Positions 16,878-25,665 are shown, counted from the first letter of the stretch. The stretch is 40,014 nt of DNA from an uncultured Lachnospiraceae bacterium (GCA_902786205.1 CADABQ010000049.1:1-40014), one strand, 5' to 3'. Numbers and translations are program-made. The notes: generated from the sequence alone by a model not told the origin.

Positions 16878-17318
16878 ATGAAAGAAACGTTACATTATTT
16901 ATTGATGGCAGATCATACAATGTTACAAAAAGCATTGATTGGGTCCATCAAGGATACCGGACTTACACCGGGACAGCCTAAAGTATTGGATTACTTGTTG
17001 AACCATGACGGAACTGTTCAAAAAGATATTGCGGCTGCCTGTCATATTGAACCGGCATCTTTGACTTCTATATTAAATGGTATGGAAAGCAAACAATTGA
17101 TAGAGCGAAAGTTACAGAACGGAAATCGACGTTCGTCGTATGTTTTTTTAACCCCAAAAGGTTTGGAGTTAGCCAAGCGATTGGGAAAGGAATTTGTTAA
17201 AATTGAAGAAAAAGCATTGGATGGTTTTACAGAAACAGAAGGAGAATTGTTATGTGAATTGCTATCGAAGATGTGCAAAAATATGAAAATACATAGTTCT
17301 AAGGAGGATGAAAAATGA
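16878..17318 (+). CDS. MarR family transcriptional regulator
   Basis: A 146-residue winged-helix regulator. The sequence has the MarR order: N-terminal dimerisation helix, GLTPGQPKVLDYLLNHDGTVQKDIAAACHIEPASLTSILNGMESKQLIER (recognition helices), the wing RRSSYVFLTPKG, then C-terminal dimer helices. The start is the ATG at 16878 after AAAGGAGC; the TTG directly before it is unlikely. Its stop overlaps the next gene's start in ATGA, so the two are translated together and the regulator very probably controls the fusion protein downstream. The ligand is unknown. Confidence 0.88.
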   Translation: MKETLHYLLMADHTMLQKALIGSIKDTGLTPGQPKVLDYLLNHDGTVQKDIAAACHIEPASLTSILNGMESKQLIERKLQNGNRRSSYVFLTPKGLELAKRLGKEFVKIEEKALDGFTETEGELLCELLSKMCKNMKIHSSKEDEK

Positions 17319-18610
17319 AAAATTTGAAAGTAAGAGTGCCTATGTATTTTATAGGCCTTTTTATTATGACAATAGGAATCGCTATTTCTGTAAAATCTAA
17401 TCTAGGCGTTTCTCCTGTTAGTTCCATACCATATACAATGCAGGTTGTATGGGAAATTGAGATGGGAAAAGCAACAATTTTGTTTCATTGCTTTTTGGTT
17501 GTGTTGCAAATCCTTTTATTGCGAAAGAATTTTAAGATGATTAATTTAATGCAAATTGGAGTAGGTGTCATCTTTGGATATTTTACAACCTTTTGTAATT
17601 GGGGGGCTTCCTTTTTACCGACCCCATCTAATCTTGTTGTGCGCCTTTTGATGGTGTTGGTTAGTACTGTATTGGTTGCATTTGGTATTTTTTTGTATAT
17701 GCCACCTAATATCATGCCACTTGCAGGAGAGGGAGCAATGCAAGCAGTATCTGATGTAACAGGAATTGAATTTCCAAAAGTTAAGATTGGGTTTGATATA
17801 ACAATGGTTTGCATTTCACTTATTTCTTGTCTGACTTTTATTAGAAATATGGGAAGCGTTGGAATAGGAACAATCTTGGCAGCACTTTTAGTAGGAACTG
17901 TCTTGGGAGTTATATCCAAACGTTTTGGTGCAGCGAGGGATAGATTGTTATATCCAGAACAGTTTGAAGGGAATACAATGGAGAATACTGCACCGGTTGC
18001 AGAGCATTATGTGATAACCATTTCGAGAGAATATGGTAGTGGTGGTAGAGAAATCGGACGAATGTTGGCAGAACATCTTGGAATAAAATATTATGATTTA
18101 GATGTGATACATCAGGTTGCTATGGAAAGTGGTGTATCAGAAAAACTGGTAGAGGAAATGGAACAGACGGTAAAAAATCCAACGGTGCATTCTTTCTATT
18201 ACTGGTGTACACAATCAACAAAAGAGGAAGAACTTCCAATCGTAGAAAGAATCTTTCATGCACAAACAAAAATTATAAAAAAGATTGCCAAAAAGGAATC
18301 TTGCGTAATTGTTGGTCGTTTGGCAAATTATATTTTGCGTGAAGAGCCTAATTGCTTTAATATTTTTGTGGGAGCTGAGATGGACGCAAAGATAAAGAGA
18401 GTTGTTGAACGAGATGGAATAGAGGAAAAAAAGGCAAAGACAAAAATAGAAAAGGTGGAGAAAGAGCGAGCAAATCATTGTATGTATTTTACACATAAAC
18501 ACTGGAGGGACTTAAGAAACTATGACGTATATGTTAAGTCGAATTTCTTAGGTACAGAAAAAACGGCAGAGTTCATTCTTCAAATGTTTAAGGAAAAGTA
18601 TAATTTTTAG
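17315..18610 (+). CDS. YczE/DUF6198-type membrane protein fused to cytidylate kinase-like domain
   Basis: A 431-residue two-part protein. Residues 1-210 are a five-helix YczE/YitT-like membrane domain (SNLGVSPVSSIPY near the N-terminus, PLAGEGAMQAVSDVTGIEF in the middle). From about residue 232 a cytosolic cytidylate-kinase-like (Cytidylate_kin2) domain begins with ITISREYGSGGREIGRMLAEHL. It continues with YYDLDVIHQVA, the VGRLANYIL segment and the RVVERDGI lid-like region. The classical GKST P-loop is altered to GSGGREI, as in this kinase-like family, so catalysis is uncertain. It is coupled to MarR by an ATGA overlap. A regulated nucleotide-dependent membrane function is possible but not established. 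Confidence 0.8.
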   Translation: MKNLKVRVPMYFIGLFIMTIGIAISVKSNLGVSPVSSIPYTMQVVWEIEMGKATILFHCFLVVLQILLLRKNFKMINLMQIGVGVIFGYFTTFCNWGASFLPTPSNLVVRLLMVLVSTVLVAFGIFLYMPPNIMPLAGEGAMQAVSDVTGIEFPKVKIGFDITMVCISLISCLTFIRNMGSVGIGTILAALLVGTVLGVISKRFGAARDRLLYPEQFEGNTMENTAPVAEHYVITISREYGSGGREIGRMLAEHLGIKYYDLDVIHQVAMESGVSEKLVEEMEQTVKNPTVHSFYYWCTQSTKEEELPIVERIFHAQTKIIKKIAKKESCVIVGRLANYILREEPNCFNIFVGAEMDAKIKRVVERDGIEEKKAKTKIEKVEKERANHCMYFTHKHWRDLRNYDVYVKSNFLGTEKTAEFILQMFKEKYNF

Positions 18611-18635
18611 AAAAGTCACCTGTTTTATAGTAAGG

Positions 18636-18688
18636 AAGACGGAAAGTTATCAGAAAATGAAAAAGATAACTTTTCGTCTTTTGTTTTT
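18636..18688 (+). terminator. Intrinsic terminator of the MarR-fusion operon
   Basis: AAGACGGAAAGTTATC pairs over 16 bp with GATAACTTTTCGTCTT (one G-U), followed by TTGTTTTTT. Confidence 0.88.
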
Positions 18689-18689
18689 T

Positions 18690-19032
18690 AACACTAGCAA
18701 GCAAGTCCCTTCTGATTTTGCAGCGTTCTGCGCAGGTTTTGCACAGATTTTTCTGAATGTAGAGAAGAAAGGCTGTGAATAGTAACGGTGGCAGAGCGGA
18801 TTGCGAATATCTGCTTGAAAAACGAATTTTAAATTATTTGTATGATTGTAGCGTTTGTAGGAAAGACTAATGTAGGACCTGCTTGCGAGGTCTGTTATAA
18901 AGTTCAGATTTGTGCGGTATATGGTTCCCATCTGAATTTTTTTACTCTTTAGGAAAATGTGTCCTATAGAGCAAAAACGCTCTGCGAAGATGTGGGTTTG
19001 TCCACTTTGTTTTATCCTCGTAGAGAGTATAA
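18690..19032. other. Long non-coding stretch before the PTS gene
   Basis: About 340 bp without a credible gene. Base composition is more GC-rich than the flanking intergenic DNA. A small hairpin AGAGC-N6-GCTCT occurs near 18967-18982. The 16-mer at 18796-18811 recurs exactly, inverted, at 9716-9731. Reading frames through it on the minus strand have no ribosome site. It may be remnant repeat DNA or part of a structured leader of the PTS gene; no known riboswitch was recognised. Confidence 0.4.
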
Positions 19033-19131
19033 ATGTACTCTCGGAATCTCCCTTGCACCCACTTTTGCGACTGTTTTTCCGCCAGCTATACACAAATTTA
19101 ATCAACGTACGCTCCACGTACGCCTCATAAA
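19033..19131 (+). repeat. MITE-like hairpin repeat, copy 2 (left part only)
   Basis: Ninety-nine bases starting ATGTACTCTCGGAATCTC match copy 1 through CGCCTCATAAA. The nested AAATTTGTG arm and the right terminal repeat are absent; sequence then passes straight to the PTS ribosome site (TTGGAGG). It is therefore a truncated copy that keeps the same orientation and promoter-proximal position as the others. Confidence 0.85.
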
Positions 19132-19155
19132 CATTATAATAGATTGGAGGTACTT

Positions 19156-21336
19156 ATGAAAGAAAAGATATTTGGTATTTTACAGCGTGTGGGAAGAAGT
19201 TTCATGCTTCCTATTGCGATATTACCAGTGGCAGGATTGTTGCTTGGAATTGGTAGTTCCTTTACCAATGAAACGACCATTGCGACTTATGGATTGCAGA
19301 AAATTTTAGGAGAAGGAACGTTACTGTATGCTTTATTGATGATTATGAATCGGGTAGGAAGTGCAGTTTTTGATAATCTGCCTTTGATTTTTGCGGTGGG
19401 TGTAGCGATTGGTATGGCAAAAAAGGAAAAAGAAGTGTCTGCCCTTTCCGCAGTGGTTGCCTATCTGGTTATGAATACGGCAATCAATGCCATGTTGCAG
19501 GTAAATGGAGAAATTTTGTCAGATGGCAGTATTTCTAATGAGGTGTTAGAGGGGACGATTGCATCGGCCTGTGGAATACAAACCTTACAGACTGGCGTAT
19601 TTGGGGGGATTATTGTAGGACTTGGTGTGGCGGCACTGCATAACCGCTTTTATAAAATAGAACTACCAAATGCACTGTCCTTTTTTGGTGGAACCAGATT
19701 TGTTCCCATCATTTCTACAATCGTGTATATGGCTGTAGGTGTTCTTATGTATTTTGTATGGCCAGTGGTTCAAAATGGTATTTATGCATTGGGCAGTCTG
19801 GTAACAGGAAGTGGTTATATCGGAACCTTGATTTTCGGCTTGATTAAGAGGGCGTTGATACCGTTTGGACTGCATCATGTATTTTATATGCCATTTTGGC
19901 AGACCGCGGTGGGTGGCACCATGGAGATTGCAGGAAGAACCATTCAGGGAGGACAAAATATTTTCTTTGCACAGTTGGCAGATTCTTCTCATATTGCACA
20001 TTTTAGTGCGGATGCTACCAGATATTTTTCAGGAGAGTTTATTTTTATGATTTTTGGTCTGCCTGGAGCAGCATTAGCAATGTATCGTTGTGCAAAACCA
20101 GAAAAGAAAAAGGCAGCAGGAGGATTGTTACTATCCGCAGCACTAGCCTGTATGATGACAGGAATTACAGAGCCGTTGGAGTTTTCCTTTCTTTTTGTAG
20201 CACCAGCGTTGTTTGCGGTGCAGGTTGTACTGGCAGGTAGTGCGTATATGATTGCACATATGCTTAATATAGCAGTAGGGCTTACTTTTTCTGGTGGTTT
20301 AATTGACTTATTTCTTTTTGGTATTTTACAGGGAAATGAAAAGACAAGCTGGTTGTTGTTAATTCCAGTGGGGATTGTATACTTCTTTTTATATTATGGG
20401 GTATTTACATTTCTAATCAGAAAATTTGACTTTAAAACGCCAGGTAGAGAAGAGGATACCGAGGAAACCAGATTATATGGAAAAGCAGATGTAAATGCAA
20501 AGAGAGAAGCATTAGCGGAGACAGAAACAGAAGATGCACTTAGTGAAAGAATTGCTGCAGGTCTGGGTGGTAAGAAAAATATCAGTGATGTAGATTGTTG
20601 TGCAACCAGACTTCGTTGTACTGTTATAGATTCGGGATTAGTAAGGGAAGATTTGCTTAAATCTACAGGAGCCTCAGGCGTTGTGAAAAAAGGAAACGGG
20701 ATACAGATTATTTATGGACCGAAGGTTACTGTAATTAAGTCGAATTTGGAAGATTATTTAGAACACGCATCAGAAGAAAACGTAGTAGAAGTTCCGCTAG
20801 AGAAATCTGTACAGAAAGAGGAAAAAATAGCAGAAAAGGAGACAGATTTTTTACAAATAGAAAGTACACCACAGTCCTCGGTTTTAATTTATAGTCCCGT
20901 AACAGGAGTGGCTGGAAAATTGGAGACAGTGCCAGATGAAGCCTTTGCCGGAAAAATGATGGGGGATGGGGCAGCCGTAACGCCAGAAGAATCAGTAATC
21001 TATGCACCAGCGGATGGAGTAGTCAGTTTTGTATTTGACACGAAACATGCCATTGGATTTTTGACAGATACAGGAATTAGTGTACTGCTACACATTGGAA
21101 TTGATACGGTTAAGTTAAATGGAGAAGGATTTGAAGTTTTGGTGGAAGGGGGACAAAATGTGAAAAAAGGAGATCCTATGTTAAAACTGGATTTGGATTA
21201 TATTAAGAGTCATGCACCATCTATCGTATCGCCTATTCTTTGTACAGAATTAGAAGGAAATCAGAAAATTCGATTACTGAAGGAGGGGAAAATAAAGGCA
21301 GGAGAACCATTATTTGCAGTGGATACCTATGAGTAA
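19156..21336 (+). CDS. ptsG: PTS glucose-family permease, EIICBA
   Basis: A complete 726-residue three-domain phosphotransferase permease. EIIC spans residues about 1-410 (membrane, LPVAGLLLGIG near the start and GITEPLEFSF in the sugar-binding loop). EIIB spans about 455-540 with phospho-cysteine C482 in CCATRLRCTV. EIIA spans about 580-715 with phospho-histidine H646 in LLHIGIDTV. It imports and phosphorylates a hexose using HPr. The glucose/N-acetylglucosamine family is clear, the exact sugar is not. The start is the ATG at 19156, five bases after GGAGG; an upstream TTG at 19144 is rejected. A truncated hairpin repeat forms the leader. Confidence 0.88.
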   Translation: MKEKIFGILQRVGRSFMLPIAILPVAGLLLGIGSSFTNETTIATYGLQKILGEGTLLYALLMIMNRVGSAVFDNLPLIFAVGVAIGMAKKEKEVSALSAVVAYLVMNTAINAMLQVNGEILSDGSISNEVLEGTIASACGIQTLQTGVFGGIIVGLGVAALHNRFYKIELPNALSFFGGTRFVPIISTIVYMAVGVLMYFVWPVVQNGIYALGSLVTGSGYIGTLIFGLIKRALIPFGLHHVFYMPFWQTAVGGTMEIAGRTIQGGQNIFFAQLADSSHIAHFSADATRYFSGEFIFMIFGLPGAALAMYRCAKPEKKKAAGGLLLSAALACMMTGITEPLEFSFLFVAPALFAVQVVLAGSAYMIAHMLNIAVGLTFSGGLIDLFLFGILQGNEKTSWLLLIPVGIVYFFLYYGVFTFLIRKFDFKTPGREEDTEETRLYGKADVNAKREALAETETEDALSERIAAGLGGKKNISDVDCCATRLRCTVIDSGLVREDLLKSTGASGVVKKGNGIQIIYGPKVTVIKSNLEDYLEHASEENVVEVPLEKSVQKEEKIAEKETDFLQIESTPQSSVLIYSPVTGVAGKLETVPDEAFAGKMMGDGAAVTPEESVIYAPADGVVSFVFDTKHAIGFLTDTGISVLLHIGIDTVKLNGEGFEVLVEGGQNVKKGDPMLKLDLDYIKSHAPSIVSPILCTELEGNQKIRLLKEGKIKAGEPLFAVDTYE

Positions 21337-21390
21337 AGTGCCAAACAAACTGTGAAGATTGTATTTTTTACAATGATTTTAGCTAATTTA

Positions 21391-21432
21391 TATATTCTGG
21401 TACTTTATGAATGTTCCCGGCTGAACGGTTAC
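21391..21432 (+). repeat. Dispersed 42-bp repeat, copy A
   Basis: Forty-two bases beginning TATATTCTGGTACTTTATG recur inverted at 39916-39957 with only three mismatches. The copy lies between the PTS gene and the M48 protease promoter. A shorter match (GTAACAGTTCAG) occurs at 16774-16785. Confidence 0.75.
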
Positions 21433-21462
21433 GAAAATAGCCTCTATATAAAGATAAGAAAG

Positions 21463-21491
21463 TTGTATAAAAAGTTAAAAATTGGTATACT
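21463..21491 (+). promoter_or_regulatory. Promoter of the M48 protease gene
   Basis: TTGTAT at 21463-21468 and TATACT at 21486-21491 are 17 bp apart, 36 bp ahead of the ATG. Confidence 0.5.
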
Positions 21492-21526
21492 TTTTAGATA
21501 GAAAACAAAAAGAGGAGAAGTATAGT

Positions 21527-22543
21527 ATGAAAATAACAAAAAGAGAAGCAAAGCGTTATGAGAGGATACTAGGAGAGAAAAAGGTGTATGATATGACACC
21601 GGAAGAATTAGAGCGTCCTATTACGAAACAAATGGGAGAATTGTGTAGGCATCGCTTGGAAAAAAGATGGTATCGAAGGTTAGTATTTTTAAATTTTGCA
21701 CTGATTATTGCAGTTATCGCCTGTCTTGTTATTCATTTTGGAGAATATATTGATTTGGGAAAACAATACGCAAAACAGGTTGTAAAAGAAATGGATGAGG
21801 AAACAGGAAAGAGAACGAAAGAAGAGAAAAAGGAAACGCAAAAGGAAGAAAAATTAACACAAGATGATATACCCGTTGCAGTACAGGCATTTGCATTTGG
21901 AATTTTGTTGTTGGTAATAGGATATTTGGGATTGTATTATTACAATGCATACTATCGTTCTATGTCATTGCGTATTACAGAAAATAATTTTCCAGAGGTA
22001 TATGCAACAATAGAAGAATATGCAAAACGATTAGGGATTGCTGTACCAAAGGCTTATGTCATGCAAAGTAGTGGAATATTAAACGCATTTTCAACATTTC
22101 TTTTTAAACGGCAGTGGATTTGTATTCATGCAGAACTTTTTGAGGTGGCATATCGAGAACATCATGATAGGGATGCATTAAATTTTGTTATTGCACATGA
22201 AATGGCACACATTTATTATGGACATGCAACCCTTCCTTATAATTTACCAATTTGGTTTTCCGATAAGATTCCGGTTATTGGTGCCATTGCATCCAGAACC
22301 AGAGAATATAGTTGTGATCGACTGGCACAAAGATTAACTGGTGTAAGTGGAATTGAATCCATGTTGATGCTTGTAGTAGATCGTCATTTGTATAAGTTGG
22401 TAGATCAGGAAGATTATATTAATGAAATGCGTTCACAGAAGGGATTTTTTATTTGGTATGTGAATCTTTTGGCAGATCATCCAGTTATGTGTAAGCGTGT
22501 GGATGCGCTTGCGCAAGGACGTGGAAGTGGAGCATTATATTAA
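21527..22543 (+). CDS. M48 family membrane metallopeptidase (HtpX-like)
   Basis: A 338-residue protein with two membrane helices (about 48-70 and 125-150) separated by a Lys/Glu-rich loop, followed by a cytosolic M48 protease domain. The zinc motif is HEMAH (H224, E225, H228) followed by IYYGH, with the third ligand in the TREYSCDRLA segment. This combination is typical of HtpX/M48 membrane proteases that degrade misfolded or surplus membrane proteins. The C-terminal DHPVMCKRVDAL is also a common M48 element. The ATG at 21527 follows AGAGGAG. It stands alone between its own promoter and a terminator. Confidence 0.87.
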   Translation: MKITKREAKRYERILGEKKVYDMTPEELERPITKQMGELCRHRLEKRWYRRLVFLNFALIIAVIACLVIHFGEYIDLGKQYAKQVVKEMDEETGKRTKEEKKETQKEEKLTQDDIPVAVQAFAFGILLLVIGYLGLYYYNAYYRSMSLRITENNFPEVYATIEEYAKRLGIAVPKAYVMQSSGILNAFSTFLFKRQWICIHAELFEVAYREHHDRDALNFVIAHEMAHIYYGHATLPYNLPIWFSDKIPVIGAIASRTREYSCDRLAQRLTGVSGIESMLMLVVDRHLYKLVDQEDYINEMRSQKGFFIWYVNLLADHPVMCKRVDALAQGRGSGALY

Positions 22544-22546
22544 AAA

Positions 22547-22584
22547 ACAGAGGGTGTAGTTGCGACTGCACCCTCTGTGTTATT
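22547..22584. terminator. Strong hairpin after M48 gene, terminator-like on both strands
   Basis: ACAGAGGGTGTAGT pairs with ACTGCACCCTCTGT (14 bp, one G-U) around a TGCG loop. On the plus strand the tail is weak (GTTATT). On the minus strand it is followed by TTTTTT, so it best serves the minus-strand gene remnant. Confidence 0.75.
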
Positions 22585-22613
22585 GTTCGGGAAAGCGGAC
22601 ATCTAGAATCCGG

Positions 22614-22946
22614 TTAGATTCCATCTAAAGTCACTAGCTTTTCTTTTGTCATATGATTAAAAATGGCAATGACACGACCAACGCTAAGCATAGAGAGCAG
22701 CGTTCCTAAACCAACACCAAGGATTGCATTGCCAAATAGCAAGCCGATTGCCAGAGAGCAGATGACGCAGCCAAGGTCAAAACAGTTTTTGCATAGACCG
22801 AGTTCTTTCTTTGAGCGTATGGAAATGCTATTTACAATGCCATCACCAGGATTTGGTATTAGCATTATATCCACGGTCATGGCGGCACCTATGCCTGTGA
22901 GCAGGATACCCAGTGCCGCGTCTAATTGCATAAGGTATGGATACAA
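22614..22946 (-). pseudogene. YczE/DUF6198-like membrane protein, N-terminally truncated
   Basis: The 110 codons match the C-terminal half of a YczE-type membrane protein (LTGIGAAMTVDIMLIPNPGDGIV, KNCFDLGCVICSLAIGLLFG, GVGLGTLLSMLSVGRVIAIFNH). Full-length members have about 200-220 residues. A stop codon precedes the conserved part in frame at 22959-22961 and no ribosome site is present. The homology begins right where the T-box promoter starts, so the 5' half has been lost. It retains the terminator on its 3' side. This is a second YczE-type sequence in the window besides the fusion at 17315. Confidence 0.7.
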
Positions 22947-22954
22947 AAAATAGT

Positions 22955-22983
22955 TTGACTATCCCTCTTTTCTATGCTAAAGT
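22955..22983 (+). promoter_or_regulatory. Promoter of the T-box-trpB unit
   Basis: TTGACT at 22955-22960 and TAAAGT at 22978-22983 are 17 bp apart. The start of transcription would fall at about 22990, just before the T-box stem I. Confidence 0.5.
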
Positions 22984-22989
22984 TAATGG

Positions 22990-23262
22990 GTAAACCGTTG
23001 AAAAAGAGTAAGTATTTTATTTGTCTGGCTGATAGAGAGTCGCAGATGGTGGAAGTGCGATAGCGAAGGAATAAAAGAATGGACTTTTGAGGGCGAACTG
23101 AATGATAGGAAACTATTTAGTAGGTGAGACGGAGTGACACTTCGTTAAAAATGGAGCGTATATGTTTGTATACGATGTTAAAAGAAAGGTATCATTAATT
23201 TGGGTGGCACCGCAGGAGAGATAGTATGGCTCTTGTCCCAAGTCTGGGACAGGAGCTTTTTT
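22990..23262 (+). ncRNA. T-box leader, tryptophan-specific
   Basis: The leader contains the invariant T-box bulge sequence AATTTGGGTGGCACCGC (23197-23213), which pairs with the NCCA end of uncharged tRNA. It also has the AGTAGGTGAGACGG region (about 23120) typical of the linker and stem II/III. The terminator GCTCTTGTCCCA / TGGGACAGGAGC runs into TTTTTT (23229-23262), with the T-box overlapping its antiterminator alternative. In stem I the sequence GAATGGAC places UGG (Trp codon) at 23080-23082 as specifier. Together with the downstream trpB this indicates control by tRNA-Trp charging. Confidence 0.9.
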
Positions 23263-23384
23263 CCTTTATAGAAAGGTGCTTCCTATAAAGGAATCCCTTT
23301 ATGGGGGAGAAAGTGAAAGGAGACTTCTCCACTTTGTTTGATATAATTTTAAATTTTTTATGAGAAAGAAAGGAGTATACAAAA

Positions 23385-24761
23385 ATGAAAGAGAAAAAAA
23401 TCCCTTACAAAATTTATTTAGAGGAAGACGAGATGCCAAAGCAGTGGTACAATGTTCGCGCAGATATGAAGAAGAAGCCGGCACCATTGTTAAATCCAGA
23501 AACATTAGAACCTATGACCTTAAAGGAATTATCAAATGTATTTTGCGAAGAGTTAGCAAAGCAGGAATTGGATGATACAACACCATATATTGATATTCCA
23601 GAAGAAATCAGAGAATTTTATAAGATGTATCGTCCAGCACCATTGGTTAGAGCCTATTGTTTAGAGAAAAAGTTGGGAACCCCTGCTAAAATTTATTACA
23701 AATTCGAAGGTAACAATACCAGTGGAAGTCACAAGTTAAACTCTGCAATTGCACAGGCGTATTATGCAAAGAAGCAGGGACTAAAGGGTGTTACTACAGA
23801 GACTGGAGCGGGACAGTGGGGAACTGCACTATCTATGGCATGTTCTTACTTTGATTTGGATTGTAATGTTTACATGGTAAAATGTTCTTATGAGCAAAAA
23901 CCATTCAGAAGAGAGGTTATGCGTACCTATGGTGCTAAAGTTACACCATCTCCTTCCGAAACTACAAATGTAGGTCGAAAGATTTTGAAAGAGCATCCTG
24001 GTACCTCTGGAAGCCTTGGATGTGCCATTTCAGAAGCAGTGGAGGTTGCTGTTTCAACAGAAGGATATAGATATGTATTGGGAAGTGTATTATCACAGGT
24101 ATTATTGCATCAGACAGTAATTGGTTTGGAGACAAAGATTGCATTGGATAAGTATGGAATTACGCCAGACATTATTATTGGATGTGCAGGAGGCGGTTCA
24201 AACATTGGAGGTTTGATTTCTCCATTTGCAGGTGAAATGTTAAGGGGGGAAAAAGATTACCAGATTATTGCGGTAGAACCTGCTTCTTGTCCAAGTTTGA
24301 CAAGAGGTGTCTATGCATACGACTTCTGTGATACTGGTATGGTTTGCCCATTATCCAAAATGTATACGTTAGGATGCGATTTCATTCCTTCTGCAAATCA
24401 TGCAGGTGGACTTCGTTATCATGGTATGAGTTCTATCGTATCAGAACTATACGACCAGGGATTGATAGAGGCAAGAAGTGTAGAGCAGACAGAGGTGTTT
24501 GCAGCGGCAGAAGAATTTGCAAGAGTGGAAGGTATTCTTCCTGCACCAGAAAGTTCACATGCAATTAAAGTGGCATTGGATGAGGCAAAGAAATGTATTG
24601 AGACAGGAGAAGAAAAAACAATCGTATTTGGTTTAACAGGAACTGGATATTTTGATATGTTTGCATATGAGAAATTCCATGATGGTAAGATGGAAGATTA
24701 TATTCCATCGGATGAGGAATTAGCAAAATATAGAGAAAAATTACCAAAGGTTGACAAATAA
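23385..24761 (+). CDS. trpB: Tryptophan synthase beta chain, TrpB2 type
   Basis: A PLP enzyme of 458 residues, the longer TrpB2 form. The Schiff-base lysine is K117 in GSHKLNSA and the catalytic glutamate E139 lies in ETGAGQWG. The phosphate-binding loop is CAGGGSNIGG. It condenses indole with serine to give tryptophan. TrpB2 lacks tight pairing with TrpA and is thought to salvage free indole. No trpA or other trp genes are present here, which fits salvage. The ATG follows AAAGGAGTATACAAAA. Expression is governed by the tRNA-Trp T-box upstream. Confidence 0.92.
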   Translation: MKEKKIPYKIYLEEDEMPKQWYNVRADMKKKPAPLLNPETLEPMTLKELSNVFCEELAKQELDDTTPYIDIPEEIREFYKMYRPAPLVRAYCLEKKLGTPAKIYYKFEGNNTSGSHKLNSAIAQAYYAKKQGLKGVTTETGAGQWGTALSMACSYFDLDCNVYMVKCSYEQKPFRREVMRTYGAKVTPSPSETTNVGRKILKEHPGTSGSLGCAISEAVEVAVSTEGYRYVLGSVLSQVLLHQTVIGLETKIALDKYGITPDIIIGCAGGGSNIGGLISPFAGEMLRGEKDYQIIAVEPASCPSLTRGVYAYDFCDTGMVCPLSKMYTLGCDFIPSANHAGGLRYHGMSSIVSELYDQGLIEARSVEQTEVFAAAEEFARVEGILPAPESSHAIKVALDEAKKCIETGEEKTIVFGLTGTGYFDMFAYEKFHDGKMEDYIPSDEELAKYREKLPKVDK

Positions 24762-24802
24762 TTTTCTTATATTTAGATAGAAAAATTTACAGAAAGAAAG
24801 AG

Positions 24803-24843
24803 CAAGTCTGTTAGCGAGAGTATTTGTTGACAGGCTTGTTTTT
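24803..24843 (+). terminator. Intrinsic terminator after trpB
   Basis: CAAGTCTGTTA pairs with TGACAGGCTTG (11 bp with G-U pairs), followed by TTTTT. Confidence 0.75.
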
Positions 24844-24925
24844 CTGTATCATAGTCTCTATTGTCGCTTTTGAAAAGACAAAATACAGCACAATAGTTGG
24901 ATATTAAATGGGAGGAAAAGAAAAA

Positions 24926-25426
24926 ATGAAAAGTAATCTTACTACATTATGTTATATAGAAAAAGATGGAAAATATTTGATGCTTCATCGCATAAAAAAG
25001 AAAAAAGATATCAACAAAGATAAATGGATTGGTGTTGGTGGACACTTTGAAGAAAATGAATCACCCGAAGAGTGTTTATTGCGGGAAGTAAAGGAAGAAA
25101 CAGGATTTACACTGACCCGTTGGAAACTAAGAGGAATTATTACATTTTTGTGCGACTGTTGGCAGACGGAATATATGTTTTTATATACGGCAGATGGTTT
25201 TACAGGCGAAATGATAACCTGTGAGGAGGGGGACCTAGAATGGGTTGAAAAAGAGAAAGTATACGAACTTCCCATTTGGGAAGGTGACAAAGTCTTTTTT
25301 CGACTATTAGAAGAGAGGGATACATTTTTCTCGTTAAAATTGCGTTATGAACAGGATGAATTAGTAGAGTGTGTTTTAGATGGTGAGAAAGAACCTGTCA
25401 AATTTGTTGAAAGTAACAAAGAATAA
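24926..25426 (+). CDS. Nudix hydrolase (MutT-like, 8-oxo-dGTP diphosphatase type)
   Basis: A 166-residue Nudix protein. The Nudix box GX5EX7REUXEEXGU is intact at about residues 38-60 (GHFEENE...REVKEETGF) and gives the divalent-metal catalytic site. The N-terminal LCYIEKDGKYLMLHR and KWIGVGGH segments are like bacterial 8-oxo-dGTP diphosphatases. It probably cleans the nucleotide pool, though substrate is uncertain. The ATG at 24926 is ten bases after GGGAGG; an earlier ATG at 24908 overlaps that ribosome site. It stands alone. Confidence 0.87.
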   Translation: MKSNLTTLCYIEKDGKYLMLHRIKKKKDINKDKWIGVGGHFEENESPEECLLREVKEETGFTLTRWKLRGIITFLCDCWQTEYMFLYTADGFTGEMITCEEGDLEWVEKEKVYELPIWEGDKVFFRLLEERDTFFSLKLRYEQDELVECVLDGEKEPVKFVESNKE

Positions 25427-25586
25427 AAAATATAAAATTGTATAAAAATAAACAAAATTTTTTCAAGCATCTCCTAAAAATAGTAAATTTTCGTTTTGTA
25501 GAAATAGGGAAAAGAAAGACTGTTGGGAAGAAATTTGGATAGGAAAGTTAGGATTTTCTTGTAGAAAAACCTATACTTTGGTTGGG

Positions 25587-25615
25587 TTGACACAAAAATA
25601 GGCTGCAATTATAAT
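25587..25615 (+). promoter_or_regulatory. Consensus promoter before the leader peptide and LuxR gene
   Basis: A perfect TTGACA (25587-25592) and a perfect TATAAT (25610-25615) are separated by 17 bp. The upstream gap 25427-25586 holds no gene or clear hairpin. Confidence 0.8.
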
Positions 25616-25665
25616 TTTTTCTATAGTTTTTAACTGTTTAAAAGGGATACAAGGGGGGAGTTATT

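Noticed and set aside
18650..19117. 155-codon minus-strand frame before the PTS gene
   Set aside because: It runs through a terminator and repeat copy 2, lacks a ribosome site and shows no domain pattern.
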